Shown here: positions 14,006 through 22,761 of the stretch, in pieces
Layout of the letters: the number at the start of each line of letters is the position of its first letter
How positions within the stretch are numbered: position 1 is the stretch's first letter
Assembly (NCBI GenBank): GCA_027061805.1
Contig: JAMOWA010000045.1
Location: 1 to 49,316 of the forward strand
DNA: 49,316 bases
From: Thermoanaerobaculia bacterium
GTDB taxonomy: Bacteria; Acidobacteriota; Thermoanaerobaculia; Thermoanaerobaculales; Sulfomarinibacteraceae
Reading direction: 5' to 3'
Notes under the pieces: generated by a model
What the model saw: the letters and a program-made list of their open reading frames with translations, nothing else
Databases searched by the model: none
Told to the model about the DNA's origin: nothing
Translations under genes and position numbers: made by a program

Positions 14006-14998
14006 TCAGATCGCCTCCCGGAATCTCTCGTAGCGCCACCTGAGGCGGTCGGGATCCGGGCGTCGGTTCCGGGACCTCGGAAGGTAGAGCCGGATCCGAT
14101 GGATTCCCTGAAGGCCGTGCCGGAGCATGGGGCCGTCCCGCTCTTCCAGGATCTTCGGGTGGACCTCCACGATGTAGTCCGGGCGGATGCCCACCAGCTT
14201 CGCGTCGAAGGCCGCATGGTGGAGCTTGCACAGGGCGAGCCCGTTCACCACAACGGGCTCCCCTCCATCCTCTCCGTCGGGAACGATGTGAGCGGCGTCC
14301 AGGAGCTCCCGATGCCTCAGGCGACAGAGCGCGCAGTGCTCCCGGTAGGCCTCCAGCACCCTTTCCCGAAACCCTCGCTGGTGCAGGCGCTGCCGTACCG
14401 CGCTGGTGATGTAGTGCCTCCGGGCATCATCTTCCGCGGTATCTGCGGCATCCGGCTCCGGCACGGGTTGCGGATAGGTCCCGGAATCCGTTGAGCTCGT
14501 CTCCTTTCCCACGAGGGACACCAGGCTCCTTTCGCCAAGACGCCAGTCGTCCGCAGCAACCGTGAACGTCAGGCTCCCCGGGTCATCCCCCACGATGTAG
14601 ACGGGCCATACCGCGAGATAGAGTCCCTTGACCACGCCATGGAAGTAGACCAGAGGCACCCTCGATCGCATGGCCTTTCTCAGGCCCACGTTGTCCCGGT
14701 GCGCTGGATCCGTACCCCTGTAGGCGTACCGCAGCAGGTCGTCCCCTCCAAAATGATCGTCGTAGGGACCCGCCGCCGAGGTCCGGATGGACAGGGGAAT
14801 CTCCGGCAGGATGGCCGGCTTGAAGATTCCCTGCTGGGACAGGAGTGGAACACGCTGCCCCTCGAAGGTGAAACCACGGAGAAGGAGGGACCACGGAAGG
14901 ACATCACCGAGCACGTTCACCTGCTCTTCCAGCCACCGGAAGGCCGCCAGGCGTACCCGGGCATCCCAACGCTGTTCCGAGAGGTCCACGACATCCAT
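14006..14998 (-). CDS. HNH endonuclease, predicted restriction-type (COG3440-like)
   Basis: 330 residues. The N-terminal 170 residues match the predicted-restriction-endonuclease pattern: AAFRWLEEQ, LPWSLLLRGFTFEGQRVPLL, QGIFKPAILPEIPLSIRT, LLRYAYRGTDPAHRDN, PLVYFHGVVKGLY. The C-terminal HNH domain has HCALCRLRHRELLDAAHIVPD and NGLALCKLHHAAFD, with two C-x2-C/H knuckles for zinc. No methylase is nearby, so a modification-dependent (type IV-like) role in phage defence is plausible but unproven. GGGAGG precedes the ATG at 14998; the frame to 15271 lacks support. It lies 31 bp outside attR. Confidence 0.8.
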   Translation of the reverse strand: MDVVDLSEQRWDARVRLAAFRWLEEQVNVLGDVLPWSLLLRGFTFEGQRVPLLSQQGIFKPAILPEIPLSIRTSAAGPYDDHFGGDDLLRYAYRGTDPAHRDNVGLRKAMRSRVPLVYFHGVVKGLYLAVWPVYIVGDDPGSLTFTVAADDWRLGERSLVSLVGKETSSTDSGTYPQPVPEPDAADTAEDDARRHYITSAVRQRLHQRGFRERVLEAYREHCALCRLRHRELLDAAHIVPDGEDGGEPVVVNGLALCKLHHAAFDAKLVGIRPDYIVEVHPKILEERDGPMLRHGLQGIHRIRLYLPRSRNRRPDPDRLRWRYERFREAI

Positions 14999-15313
14999 GG
15001 TACGCCCTCCCCGGTTCGGGAATAGCGGATGGGAGCCGGGCGGCGGCGGCGACAGCATCCGGCGGCAGCGGCGGGCAGCGTCGGCGTCGGCGACAGTATC
15101 CGGCAGCGGCGGACGGCGACGGCCGGATAACGGGGCGGTCACGTGACCCCTGCCCCCCCTCTCCCCTGTACCTTCGCGCGGACAGACACGAACGACCTGT
15201 CCAAATCCGTCCAATTCCTCAGAATCCGTGGTTCTCCTCCCCCCGGGCGGGCGGGGGCTCCTTCGTTTCACGTTTCACGTTTTACGTTTCACGACCTGCC
15301 ATGCGTCCGCCCC
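14999..15313. other. Repeat-rich intergenic stretch
   Basis: This gap holds a GC-rich low-complexity block (15020-15140, decayed CGGCGGCGACAG-like units), then CCTGTCC / AATCCGT / AGAATCCGTGG repeat sequence (15197-15235), then the heptamer repeat. No gene or RNA is seen. Confidence 0.5.
15263..15293. repeat. Heptamer dispersed repeat CGTTTCA, four units
   Basis: CGTTTCA, CGTTTCA, CGTTTTA, CGTTTCA, CG. It is the longest copy of the family in this window and lies between lptD and the HNH nuclease gene. Confidence 0.8.
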
Positions 15314-17425
15314 TCAGAACGACTCCAGGCCGCTCTTGATCTCCAGCAGCTTGCCGAGGCCCTTGAAGTCGATGGCGATGCGGATGTCGCGGTTGGAGGT
15401 GCCGGCGGTGAAGTCCAGATCGCGGTACTCGGTGGTGATGCCCCAGCAGGAGCCGCCGTAGCGGACCACGAGGCGCTGCTGCTGGAAGCGGTTCTCCTTC
15501 ACGTCGTAGGCCGCATGGACCGCGATGTCCCAGGGGGAGTCGGGGCTGCGCCAGCCCAGGGCGGCCCGGATCTGGGAGGAGGTTGTGGTGCCGGTCTCGG
15601 GGATGAATCCCTGGTACCAGGTCAGGTTGGCGAAGCGCCCCTTGCCGGAGAGGTTCGCGGAGAGGGAGGTGCTCTGGAGGGAGTGGAAGAGGGTGTCCCA
15701 GGCGGCCCGGCCATCGATGTAGACGCCCCGGGTGGGGGTGAGCCGGAGGGCCACGCCCAGGGCCCCGAACCTGGACTCCTTGCCGCCGCTCCCCACGGTG
15801 AGGGGGTCGCCGAAGGAATAGTCCCCGAAGATGTCGAAGGATCCCAGCTCACGGGCGCTCGCGGCCTCGCGTTCCTTGCCGTAGAGCCGGTTGGAAAGCA
15901 GAAGGCGGACGCGGTTGGTGACGAGGGTCTGGTCCACCTCGTCGAAACGGGGGATCCTGCGGATGTTGCCCGGGTCGGAGACGTAGCGGTACTCCAGCCG
16001 GGGCTCCACCAGGTGCTTGAGCTTGAGAAAGTGCCCCTTCGCCTTGGGGTAGATACGACTGATGGAAGGGCCCACCATGTCCAGGGCGGCCTCCAGGAAC
16101 GACCGGTCGATGCCCTCGTTCACGAAGGCGGTCTGGGTCCTGTTGTACCTCGCGGTGTAGTAGGTACCCCGGACGGCCACCTTGGGGGTGACGGTGAGCC
16201 AGGGAGGACCGGGCAGGGTGTAGGCCAGCTGGGGGTAGACGTCCACCCGGCCGTAGGTGGTGGCCAGGTCGCCGCCCCGGTCCACGTTGAAGAGGTTGGC
16301 CGAAGAGATCAGCGACCAGTAGAGGGATGTTCTCCCCACTCGCGTGGACCGGACGCGCAGCTCCACCTCGGGCAGCTGCTGGAGGACCACGTCGGTGGCG
16401 CTGAAGTAGGTGATCCGGCGATCCAGGCGCAGGTTGAGGGTGGCGGGCCCGCGGGTCTTCGTCAGGAAGACATAGGAGTACAGGGAACGGAGCGTGTTCC
16501 GGTCGAAGGTGTGCTCGAACTCGCGGAAGAAGTCCACGTCGGACATGTGGTGGACCTCGGCCAGGAGCCGGAAGCCCAGCACGTCCCGATGCTCGTGGGC
16601 TCCGTCCACCTTCCACTCCCATGTCCCACCGTCCTTGTTCCGGATGGTGTAGCCGGTGATCCACCCCCGGGCGCCCTCCGCCGGGGCCCAACGGATCTGG
16701 TTGCCCAGGCCCAGGTACCCTCTGGAGTAGAGGTCCAGGTAGACGGTGGTGTCCCAGCTGCGTCCTCCCACGATGTAGAGGGCGTTCCCCAGGTAGAAGC
16801 CGCGCTGGTTCGAGTAGCCGAAGGTGGGCACCAGCAGGCCCGTGGTCCGTTCGGTCTTCACCGGCCACAGCAGGTAGGGCAGGTAGAAGACGGGAACGCC
16901 CTTGACCTGAACCGTGAGGCCCTTGAACCGGCCGTAGCCCTCCTCCTCCACCAGGGCACTCGACACCCCGAAACGCCACGGGGGCCTCGGCTCGGGCTCG
17001 CAGGAGGTGAAGGTGGCCTTCTTGAGGCGGAAGTGGGTCTCGTCCAGGCGCTCCACCTCCTCGCCGGTGAAGTAGTAGAAGGGGTCCACCTGGCCGGTGG
17101 CGTTGGTGAACGAGCCCGTCTTGGTCCGGAGGTTGTAGGTGAGCTCGTCGGCGGTGAAGCGCCGCGGCCCCTGGTCCATGATCACGTTGCCCCTCGCGGT
17201 GAGCTCCATGGTCTCGGTGTCCAGGGAGATCTCATCGCAGGTGATCTTCACGTCCTGGTAGAGGATCTGCACGTTGCCCGTACCGATCCAGAGGCTCCTG
17301 TTCACCCACTCCTGGCGGTCGGCCCGGAGGGTCACCGCCCCCTCCGCGGTCTCATCCGCCGCCCCCGCGGTCCCGGCGAGCGCCAGGAGCAGCAGGACGG
17401 CGGCAACCAGGAGTCTTGAGCGCAC
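15314..17425 (-). CDS. lptD: LPS-assembly protein LptD
   Basis: 703 residues from a GTG at 17425. The N-terminal signal peptide is RLLVAAVLLLLALAGTAGA. Residues about 25-120 form the OstA/LptA-like beta-jellyroll (LRADRQEWVNRSLWIGTGNVQI, ARGNVIMDQGPRRFTADE). KGVPVFYLPYLLWPVKTERTTGLLVPTFGYSNQRGFYLGNALY is the classic LptD block at the start of the 26-stranded barrel, which fills the rest. It inserts LPS into the outer membrane. It starts 11 bp after the thiolase stop and is probably co-transcribed with it. The frame extends to 17758 only as a shadow of the thiolase. Confidence 0.92.
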   Translation of the reverse strand: MRSRLLVAAVLLLLALAGTAGAADETAEGAVTLRADRQEWVNRSLWIGTGNVQILYQDVKITCDEISLDTETMELTARGNVIMDQGPRRFTADELTYNLRTKTGSFTNATGQVDPFYYFTGEEVERLDETHFRLKKATFTSCEPEPRPPWRFGVSSALVEEEGYGRFKGLTVQVKGVPVFYLPYLLWPVKTERTTGLLVPTFGYSNQRGFYLGNALYIVGGRSWDTTVYLDLYSRGYLGLGNQIRWAPAEGARGWITGYTIRNKDGGTWEWKVDGAHEHRDVLGFRLLAEVHHMSDVDFFREFEHTFDRNTLRSLYSYVFLTKTRGPATLNLRLDRRITYFSATDVVLQQLPEVELRVRSTRVGRTSLYWSLISSANLFNVDRGGDLATTYGRVDVYPQLAYTLPGPPWLTVTPKVAVRGTYYTARYNRTQTAFVNEGIDRSFLEAALDMVGPSISRIYPKAKGHFLKLKHLVEPRLEYRYVSDPGNIRRIPRFDEVDQTLVTNRVRLLLSNRLYGKEREAASARELGSFDIFGDYSFGDPLTVGSGGKESRFGALGVALRLTPTRGVYIDGRAAWDTLFHSLQSTSLSANLSGKGRFANLTWYQGFIPETGTTTSSQIRAALGWRSPDSPWDIAVHAAYDVKENRFQQQRLVVRYGGSCWGITTEYRDLDFTAGTSNRDIRIAIDFKGLGKLLEIKSGLESF

Positions 17426-17436
17426 GGAGCCTGCCG

Positions 17437-18624
17437 TTACAGGCGTTCCACGACGGCCGCCACGGCCTCGCCGCCACCGTTGCAGATGGCCACACAGCCG
17501 AACCGGTCGCCCCTGAGCTCGAGGGCCCGCAGGAGGGTGGTCAGGATGCGGGCACCGGAGGCACCGATGGGATGTCCCATGGCCACCGCACCGCCATGGA
17601 CGTTGACCCTGTCCGGCCCGATCTCCAGTTCCTTCATGGCGGCCATGACCACCACGGCGAAGGCCTCGTTGATCTCGAAGAGGTCGATGTCGTCCACGCC
17701 GAGCCCGGCCCGGTCCAGCGCCTTCCGGACGGCACCCACCGGGGCCGTGGTGAACCACTCGGGCTCCTGGGAGTGGGTGGCGTGGGCCACGATGCGGGCC
17801 ACCGGCCTGAGCCCCAGCTCGTCCGCCCTGCCGTGGGCGGCCACCACCACGGCGGCGGCGCCGTCGTTGATCTTGGAGGCGTTGGCGGCGGTGACGGTGC
17901 CCTCCCGGTCGAAGGCGGGCCGCAGCTTCGGCATCCTCGCGAGGTCCGCCTTGAAGGGTTCCTCGTCCTTCTCCACGAGGGTCACCTGCCCCTTGCGGCC
18001 CGGCACCTCCACCGGGGCGATCTCCGCGGCGAAGGTTCCGTCCTCCGCTGCCGCCCGGGCGCGCTCGTACGACCTGAGGGCGAACTCGTCCTGCTCCTCC
18101 CGGGTGAAGCCGTAGTGCCTGGCACAGGTCTCCGCACAGTTGCCCATGTGCTTGTCACCGTACGGATCCCACAGGCCATCGAAGACCGCGTGGTCGATGA
18201 TCTCGCCGTTGCCCAGCCGGTACCCCTTCCGGGCCTTCGGCAGGAGGTAGGGGGCCAGCGACATGTTCTCCTGGCCACCCGCCACCGCGACGCCGTAGTC
18301 CCCCGCGGCGATGTCGTTGGCGGCCACCAGGACGGCCTTCAGGCCCGAGGCGCAGACCTTGTGGACGGTCAGCGCACCCGCCTCGTAGGGAATGCCGGCG
18401 AAGATCCCTGCCTGCCGCGCGGGGGCCTGGCCCACGCCCGCCTGCAGAACGTTGCCCATGACCACCTGCTCCACCTGTGCGGGCTCCACGCCCGCGCGCT
18501 CGAGGGCGGCCTTCACCGCCACGGCACCCAGCCGGGGGGCCGGTACCGGGGACAGCGAACCCAGAAAGGATCCGATGGGGGTTCTCGCGGCGGAAAGGAT
18601 CACGGTCTCGTCAGTGCTGCACAT
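17437..18624 (-). CDS. Acetyl-CoA C-acetyltransferase (thiolase)
   Basis: 395 residues, full length for a bacterial thiolase II. The acylated nucleophile is the Cys in VHKVCASGLKAV (about residue 90). The other signatures are EINEAFA, GGAVAMGHPIGASGAR (catalytic His) and AICNGGGEA (second Cys). It condenses or cleaves acetoacetyl-CoA. GGAGGAG lies 7 nt before the ATG at 18624. A TACAAT box (plus-strand ATTGTA) lies about 55 bp upstream. Pairing with lptD downstream is odd functionally and may be only positional. Confidence 0.93.
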   Translation of the reverse strand: MCSTDETVILSAARTPIGSFLGSLSPVPAPRLGAVAVKAALERAGVEPAQVEQVVMGNVLQAGVGQAPARQAGIFAGIPYEAGALTVHKVCASGLKAVLVAANDIAAGDYGVAVAGGQENMSLAPYLLPKARKGYRLGNGEIIDHAVFDGLWDPYGDKHMGNCAETCARHYGFTREEQDEFALRSYERARAAAEDGTFAAEIAPVEVPGRKGQVTLVEKDEEPFKADLARMPKLRPAFDREGTVTAANASKINDGAAAVVVAAHGRADELGLRPVARIVAHATHSQEPEWFTTAPVGAVRKALDRAGLGVDDIDLFEINEAFAVVVMAAMKELEIGPDRVNVHGGAVAMGHPIGASGARILTTLLRALELRGDRFGCVAICNGGGEAVAAVVERL

Positions 18625-18789
18625 GCCATCTCCTCCCTCGGTTGCGTGGTGCGGACCGGCCCCGCCCGGCCCCGGGGGGTATTGTAGCCCGCCGCCCGCC
18701 GGAGCGCAGCGGAGAGGTTGCGACCGGAGGGCCCAGGCCCGGGGTATTCCGCAGAACCGCAATGGACCCGATTCCGCAAACCGTTCATT

Positions 18790-18812
18790 CGTTTCACGTT
18801 TCACGTTTCACG
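18790..18812. repeat. Heptamer dispersed repeat CGTTTCA, three units
   Basis: Three perfect CGTTTCA units plus CG, immediately followed by a CGGCCGGGCGGGG run. It lies between the divergent thiolase and ruvX genes. Confidence 0.8.
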
Positions 18813-18851
18813 CCCGGCCGGGCGGGGACGCTCTTCCTGTACCATGTCCGG

Positions 18852-19262
18852 GTGCGATACCTCGGCGTGGATCCCGGTGGCCGGCGCATGGGCCTGGCGG
18901 TGGGCGACGATGCCACGGGAACGGTGGTGCCCCTGGAGGTCCTGCCCTACCACGGAGCGGCGGAGGCGGCGCGGATGCTGGCCCGCAGGGCGGAGGAGCT
19001 CGAGGCACGGGCCATCGTCCTCGGGCTGCCCCTCGGCGCGGACGGCGAGCCCACCCCGGCCTGCGCCAGGAGCCACGCCCTGGCCCGCGAGCTCGAGGGC
19101 CTGGGGCTCACCGTGATGCTCCAGGGGGAGTACCTCACCACCAATGAGGCCCGCCGCAGGGCCCGGGAGGCTGGCCTCCCGGCCCGGGAACCGGTGGACC
19201 ACCTGGCGGCCCAGGTCCTCCTGGAGGAGTACATGGAGCGGCAGCGGTGCGGCGGCTCCTGA
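18852..19262 (+). CDS. ruvX: Holliday junction resolvase-like RuvX / YqgF
   Basis: 136 residues from a GTG at 18852. RYLGVDPGGRRMGLAVGDD is the RNase H-fold N-terminal motif with the first catalytic Asp. AIVLGLPLGADGEPTPA is the second conserved block. Near the end, YLTTNEARRR and PVDHLAAQVLLEEYM carry the remaining acidic residues. The family acts in pre-16S rRNA 5' end processing and was earlier proposed as a Holliday-junction nuclease. There is no Shine-Dalgarno sequence; TACCAT ends 6 bp before the GTG, so the transcript may be leaderless. It overlaps mltG by 16 bp, a common ruvX-mltG pairing. Confidence 0.88.
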   Translation: MRYLGVDPGGRRMGLAVGDDATGTVVPLEVLPYHGAAEAARMLARRAEELEARAIVLGLPLGADGEPTPACARSHALARELEGLGLTVMLQGEYLTTNEARRRAREAGLPAREPVDHLAAQVLLEEYMERQRCGGS

Positions 19263-20242
19263 CCCTCCTGCTGGTGGCGGTCCTGGCCGCTGCGGGCGCC
19301 GCGGCGTGGGCGCTGCTCAGGCCCGGACCCGAACGGGAGGTGGTCCTCCGCGTGGAGCGCGGGGCCCCGCTGGTGCAGGTCCTGGAGGAGGCCCGCCGGG
19401 AGGGCCTGCTCCCCTCCACCCTGGTGGCCCGGGCCTGGCTGGCCGTCCAGGAAAAGGACCGGCATGTCCGCTGGGGCCGCTACAGGGTTCCACCCCGCAG
19501 CCGGCCCGTGGACGTGCTGCGCCAGCTCCTCGAGGGCCGGGTGGCCATGGTGGTCGTCACCGTGCCCGAGGGACTCACGCTGGCGGAGGTGTCGGAGCTC
19601 ATGGTGAAGGCCGGGATCGGCACGGCCGGCGAGTGGCGGAAGGTCACCCGCACCCCGGAGTGGATCGCCGACCTCGCGCCCGGGGCCCGGGACCTGGAGG
19701 GCTTCCTCTTCCCCGACACCTACCGCTTTGCCGAGGGCACCACGGCGGCCTCCGCCGCACACCACATGGTGGACCGCTTCCGGGCGGTGTGGGCCTCGAT
19801 CGTGGCGGAGGGGCCCTGTTCCTGGGACGCCACCCCGTTCGAGGTGGTCACACTGGCCTCGCTGGTGGAGGCCGAGACGTCTCTTCCCGAGGAGCGGCCC
19901 ACCGTGGCGGGCGTGTACCTCAACAGGCTCCGCCGGGGCATGCTCCTGCAGTGCGACCCCACGGTGGTGTTCGTCCTGAAGCGGGAGGGGCGCTGGACGG
20001 GCAGGCTCCTTCGCAAGGACCTGGAGATGGACGACCCCTACAACACCTATCGGTACCCCGGTCTGCCCCCGGGACCCATCAACTCCCCCGGCCGGGCCGC
20101 CCTGGAGGCCGCCTGCCGCCCCGCCACCGTGCCCCACCTCTATTTCGTGGCGAGCCCTGGCGGTGGCCACCGGTTCTCCCGGACCCTGTCCGAGCACAAC
20201 AGGGCGGTGGCACGCTGGCGGCGGTCACGGAGGGGGAGGTAG
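19247..20242 (+). CDS. mltG: Endolytic murein transglycosylase MltG
   Basis: 331 residues from a GTG inside the end of ruvX. One N-terminal membrane segment (LLTLLLVAVLAAAGAAAWALL) anchors it in the inner membrane. The YceG domain shows VPEGLTLAEVSELM, LEGFLFPDTYRF, VTLASLVEAET (catalytic Glu), VAGVYLNRLRRGMLLQCDPTV, and YNTYRYPGLPPGPINSPG. It cleaves nascent glycan strands and terminates their growth. A GGAG lies about 12 nt upstream of the GTG. Translational coupling to ruvX is likely. Confidence 0.92.
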   Translation: MRRLLTLLLVAVLAAAGAAAWALLRPGPEREVVLRVERGAPLVQVLEEARREGLLPSTLVARAWLAVQEKDRHVRWGRYRVPPRSRPVDVLRQLLEGRVAMVVVTVPEGLTLAEVSELMVKAGIGTAGEWRKVTRTPEWIADLAPGARDLEGFLFPDTYRFAEGTTAASAAHHMVDRFRAVWASIVAEGPCSWDATPFEVVTLASLVEAETSLPEERPTVAGVYLNRLRRGMLLQCDPTVVFVLKREGRWTGRLLRKDLEMDDPYNTYRYPGLPPGPINSPGRAALEAACRPATVPHLYFVASPGGGHRFSRTLSEHNRAVARWRRSRRGR

Positions 20243-20426
20243 CGCCGGCCGGGGGTCGGGACACCACCCTCCGCCGCCCGGTGACCCTCTCCCGCCCTCC
20301 CGTGCGCCCCCCTTCCCCCGACCACGCAGGGGAAGACGGTTCCCCGTCGCCGTTGCTGTTCGCGACCACTGATCCCGTTCGCCGTGCACCGACCTCTTCA
20401 CCGGGACTGCAACCCGGCCTCCCCCA

Positions 20427-20456
20427 TTGACCCCCTGGCCCGACCGCTGATAACGT
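20427..20456 (+). promoter_or_regulatory. Promoter of the pseudokinase-TonB gene
   Basis: TTGACC (20427-20432), 18-bp spacer, TAACGT (20451-20456), 18 bp before the ATG with GGAGGG in between. The preceding 180 bp after mltG holds no gene. Confidence 0.5.
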
Positions 20457-20474
20457 AGGCCGTTGGAGGGAACC

Positions 20475-22352
20475 ATGGCGGCGACGTACGGCACCTTCGG
20501 CTCGTTCATCCTCTTCAAGCTCCTCACCGAGTCCGACCTGGGACATCTCTACCGTGCGGGAAAGCTGAGCAAGGCAGGGCTCGAGAAGACCACATGGCTC
20601 CACGTGTTCGACGGGCCAGCCGTGCCCTCCGCGGACCTGGCGGCAGCCGTGGACGACGTGAACCGGATCGGGGAGATCCTCACGGCGGTCAACGTGGCCA
20701 GCGGTGTCGAGGCCGTGGTGGAGGATGGCACCGTGGGGCTCTCCTGGAACCATGCCCCGGGACAACCGCTGGCCAATGTCTTCACCAAGGTCCAGGAGGA
20801 GGGGTTCCCCATCGCGGTGGACAACGCTCTCCTGATCATGGAAAAGCTCTCGCTGGCACTGTCCGCAGCCCTGGCCGTGGATGTCCGGGGGAGCTCCCTC
20901 GTCCACGGGTTCCTCCACCCCTCGCTGATCACCGTCACCAACGACGGCGAGGTGATCGTGGCAGGGTTCGGTCTGGGTGACGTGCTCCTCGGAGTGCTGG
21001 ACGACGCCGGGGCCCGCGAACGGTGTGCACCCTACGTGGCACCCGAGGTCCTGGACTCACGGACCGCAACCAAGAGAGGTGATGTCTACTCGCTGGGTGC
21101 CATCCTCTTCCACCTGCTGACGGGCAAGCTCCTCCCGGCAGCCCCGGCCGATCGGAAGGCGGCGGTGGCCTCGGCCCAGCTGGCCTTCGAGGAGGACCCG
21201 GTTCCCCAGGATGTGATGGCGGTGCTGTCCCGGGCACTCGCGGACCGGCCCGAGGACCGGTTCAGCTCGGCGGCGGATTTCAAGAAGGAGCTGGACAAGC
21301 TGCTGTACGGAGGGGCCTACAGTCCCACCACCTTCAACCTCGCCCTCTTCATGGACCGCCTGTTCCGGGCGGAGATCGAGACCGAGGAGAAGGAACGCCT
21401 CGAGGAGTCCCAGGTGGACGTGGAGGCCTACCTGCGTCCGCAGCCGGAACCCGAGCCGGTGGTGCTTCCCGACAGTGGAGAGTTTGCCACACCGCCCGCC
21501 CGCGGCGGGGGGAGCAAGCTTTCCCTCATCCTCGGTGGGGCCGCTGCGATCGTGGTTGCAGCCCTTGCGGGCTTCTTCTTCCTCCGTGGCCCCTCCGGCC
21601 CTCCAGCCATGCCGACACCCACGCCCGAGGAGGTCGCGGCACGGAAGGAGGCCCAGCAGAAGCAGGTGGAGGCGCTGGTCCAGGAGCAGGTGGCGCTGCT
21701 CATGAAGGAGCGCGAGGAACAGATCCGGCAGGAGCTCCTGAACCGGCAATCCGAGATCGAGAAGCTCCAGAAGCAGCTGCAACGGGTCAAGAAGACGGAG
21801 ACCAGCGATGCCGAGGCTGCCCGGAAGAAGCGGGAGATCGAGCAGCAGATCGCCGCGGCGGAGGAGGCCAAGCGCAAGCAGGAGCAGGCCCTCGCCGAGG
21901 AGCGAAGAAGGGCGGAGGAGAAGGCCCGCCAGGCCCTGGCAACCCCCGCGCCTGAACCCACCGACACACCGGTGCCCGCGGCTGCTGCACCGCCCACGCC
22001 CACGCCGGTACCGCCCACGCCCACGCCTTCGGGAGTCCAGGAGAACCAGTTCGTTCCCGCCACCGATGTGGACACCCGTCCCGAGATCCTCAAGCGGGTG
22101 CCCGTGACGTGGCCCAGGGTGGCCCTCCACTCGCGGCGGCGCGGCGTGGTGATCCTGAGCGCCACGGTGGACGCCAGGGGCCGCGTGGTGGACGTGGAGG
22201 TCCTCCGGTCGGACGAGGACGGGTTCGGGATCCCGCAGGCCGCCATGGACGCGGTGCAGAAGTACGTCTTCAAGCCGGCCACCAAGGATGGCGTGAAGGT
22301 CAAGAGCACGGCGACGGTGACGATCCCGTACTCCTTCCGCCAGCTGCGGTAG
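20475..22352 (+). CDS. Pseudokinase - coiled coil - TonB C-terminal fusion protein
   Basis: 625 residues. Residues about 80-290 follow a Ser/Thr kinase C-lobe, but key residues are degenerate. The catalytic loop is HGFLHPSLI (no Asp), the DFG position reads GFG, while APEVLD and KRGDVYSLGAILFHLLTGK are conserved. A single membrane helix lies at about 350-372 (LILGGAAAIVVAALAGFFFL). A Glu/Lys/Gln-rich coiled coil follows (390-485), then a Pro/Thr linker (TPTPVPPTPTP), and a TonB C-terminal domain (about 530-625: RGVVILSATVDARGRVVDVEVLRS). The likely topology is a cytoplasmic pseudokinase with a periplasmic TonB tail. The ATG at 20475 is preceded by TGGAGGG. Confidence 0.85.
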   Translation: MAATYGTFGSFILFKLLTESDLGHLYRAGKLSKAGLEKTTWLHVFDGPAVPSADLAAAVDDVNRIGEILTAVNVASGVEAVVEDGTVGLSWNHAPGQPLANVFTKVQEEGFPIAVDNALLIMEKLSLALSAALAVDVRGSSLVHGFLHPSLITVTNDGEVIVAGFGLGDVLLGVLDDAGARERCAPYVAPEVLDSRTATKRGDVYSLGAILFHLLTGKLLPAAPADRKAAVASAQLAFEEDPVPQDVMAVLSRALADRPEDRFSSAADFKKELDKLLYGGAYSPTTFNLALFMDRLFRAEIETEEKERLEESQVDVEAYLRPQPEPEPVVLPDSGEFATPPARGGGSKLSLILGGAAAIVVAALAGFFFLRGPSGPPAMPTPTPEEVAARKEAQQKQVEALVQEQVALLMKEREEQIRQELLNRQSEIEKLQKQLQRVKKTETSDAEAARKKREIEQQIAAAEEAKRKQEQALAEERRRAEEKARQALATPAPEPTDTPVPAAAAPPTPTPVPPTPTPSGVQENQFVPATDVDTRPEILKRVPVTWPRVALHSRRRGVVILSATVDARGRVVDVEVLRSDEDGFGIPQAAMDAVQKYVFKPATKDGVKVKSTATVTIPYSFRQLR

Positions 22353-22761
22353 GCGGCCCCACCACACCGGGCGGGCCGGTCCGCTCCCGTGTCCGCGGGT
22401 GGCGACGGGGACGGGACCGCCCTCCGTCATGCCGGCTGGATGTCATCCGAACCTGGTGCACGGGTCCTGGCTCGACCCCGGCTTTCGCGGTATCGGTCCC
22501 CACCCGGGAACACGAGCCGCGGATTCTGAGGATTCTACAGGTTGGAAACACGACAAAGAAAACCGGAATGTACTTTCTGGGCCCGGCCGAACTGGAGAGC
22601 ACGCCCCCCCCCGGGGGGTCCTGCACGTGGCTCGCATGCCTCCACAAAGCCAGCGGCCGGACCCAGATGGCCCGGCCACCGATCGTTCCTGGCCCGGGGA
22701 AACCCGGCCATGCCGGAACGGGTTCATCCCGAGATGGCGACGTCCCGGGAATCCGTCCTGC
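22353..22761. other. Intergenic stretch of 409 bp, no gene seen
   Basis: Small open frames on both strands lack ribosome sites and family resemblance. At 22512-22540 the sequence GCGGATTCTGAGGATTCTACAGG is (in reverse) a relative of the CCTGT / AGAATCCG repeat at 15197-15235. A C-rich run lies around 22605. No clear terminator is seen after the TonB gene. Confidence 0.5.

Noticed and set aside
14999-15271. N-terminal extension of the HNH nuclease frame
   Set aside because: It is low in complexity, covers intergenic repeats, and lacks a ribosome site. The ATG at 14998 has GGGAGG and begins the conserved domain.
22353-22761. Small ORFs on both strands of this gap
   Set aside because: None has a ribosome site, a good codon pattern or a family match; the region includes dispersed-repeat sequence.
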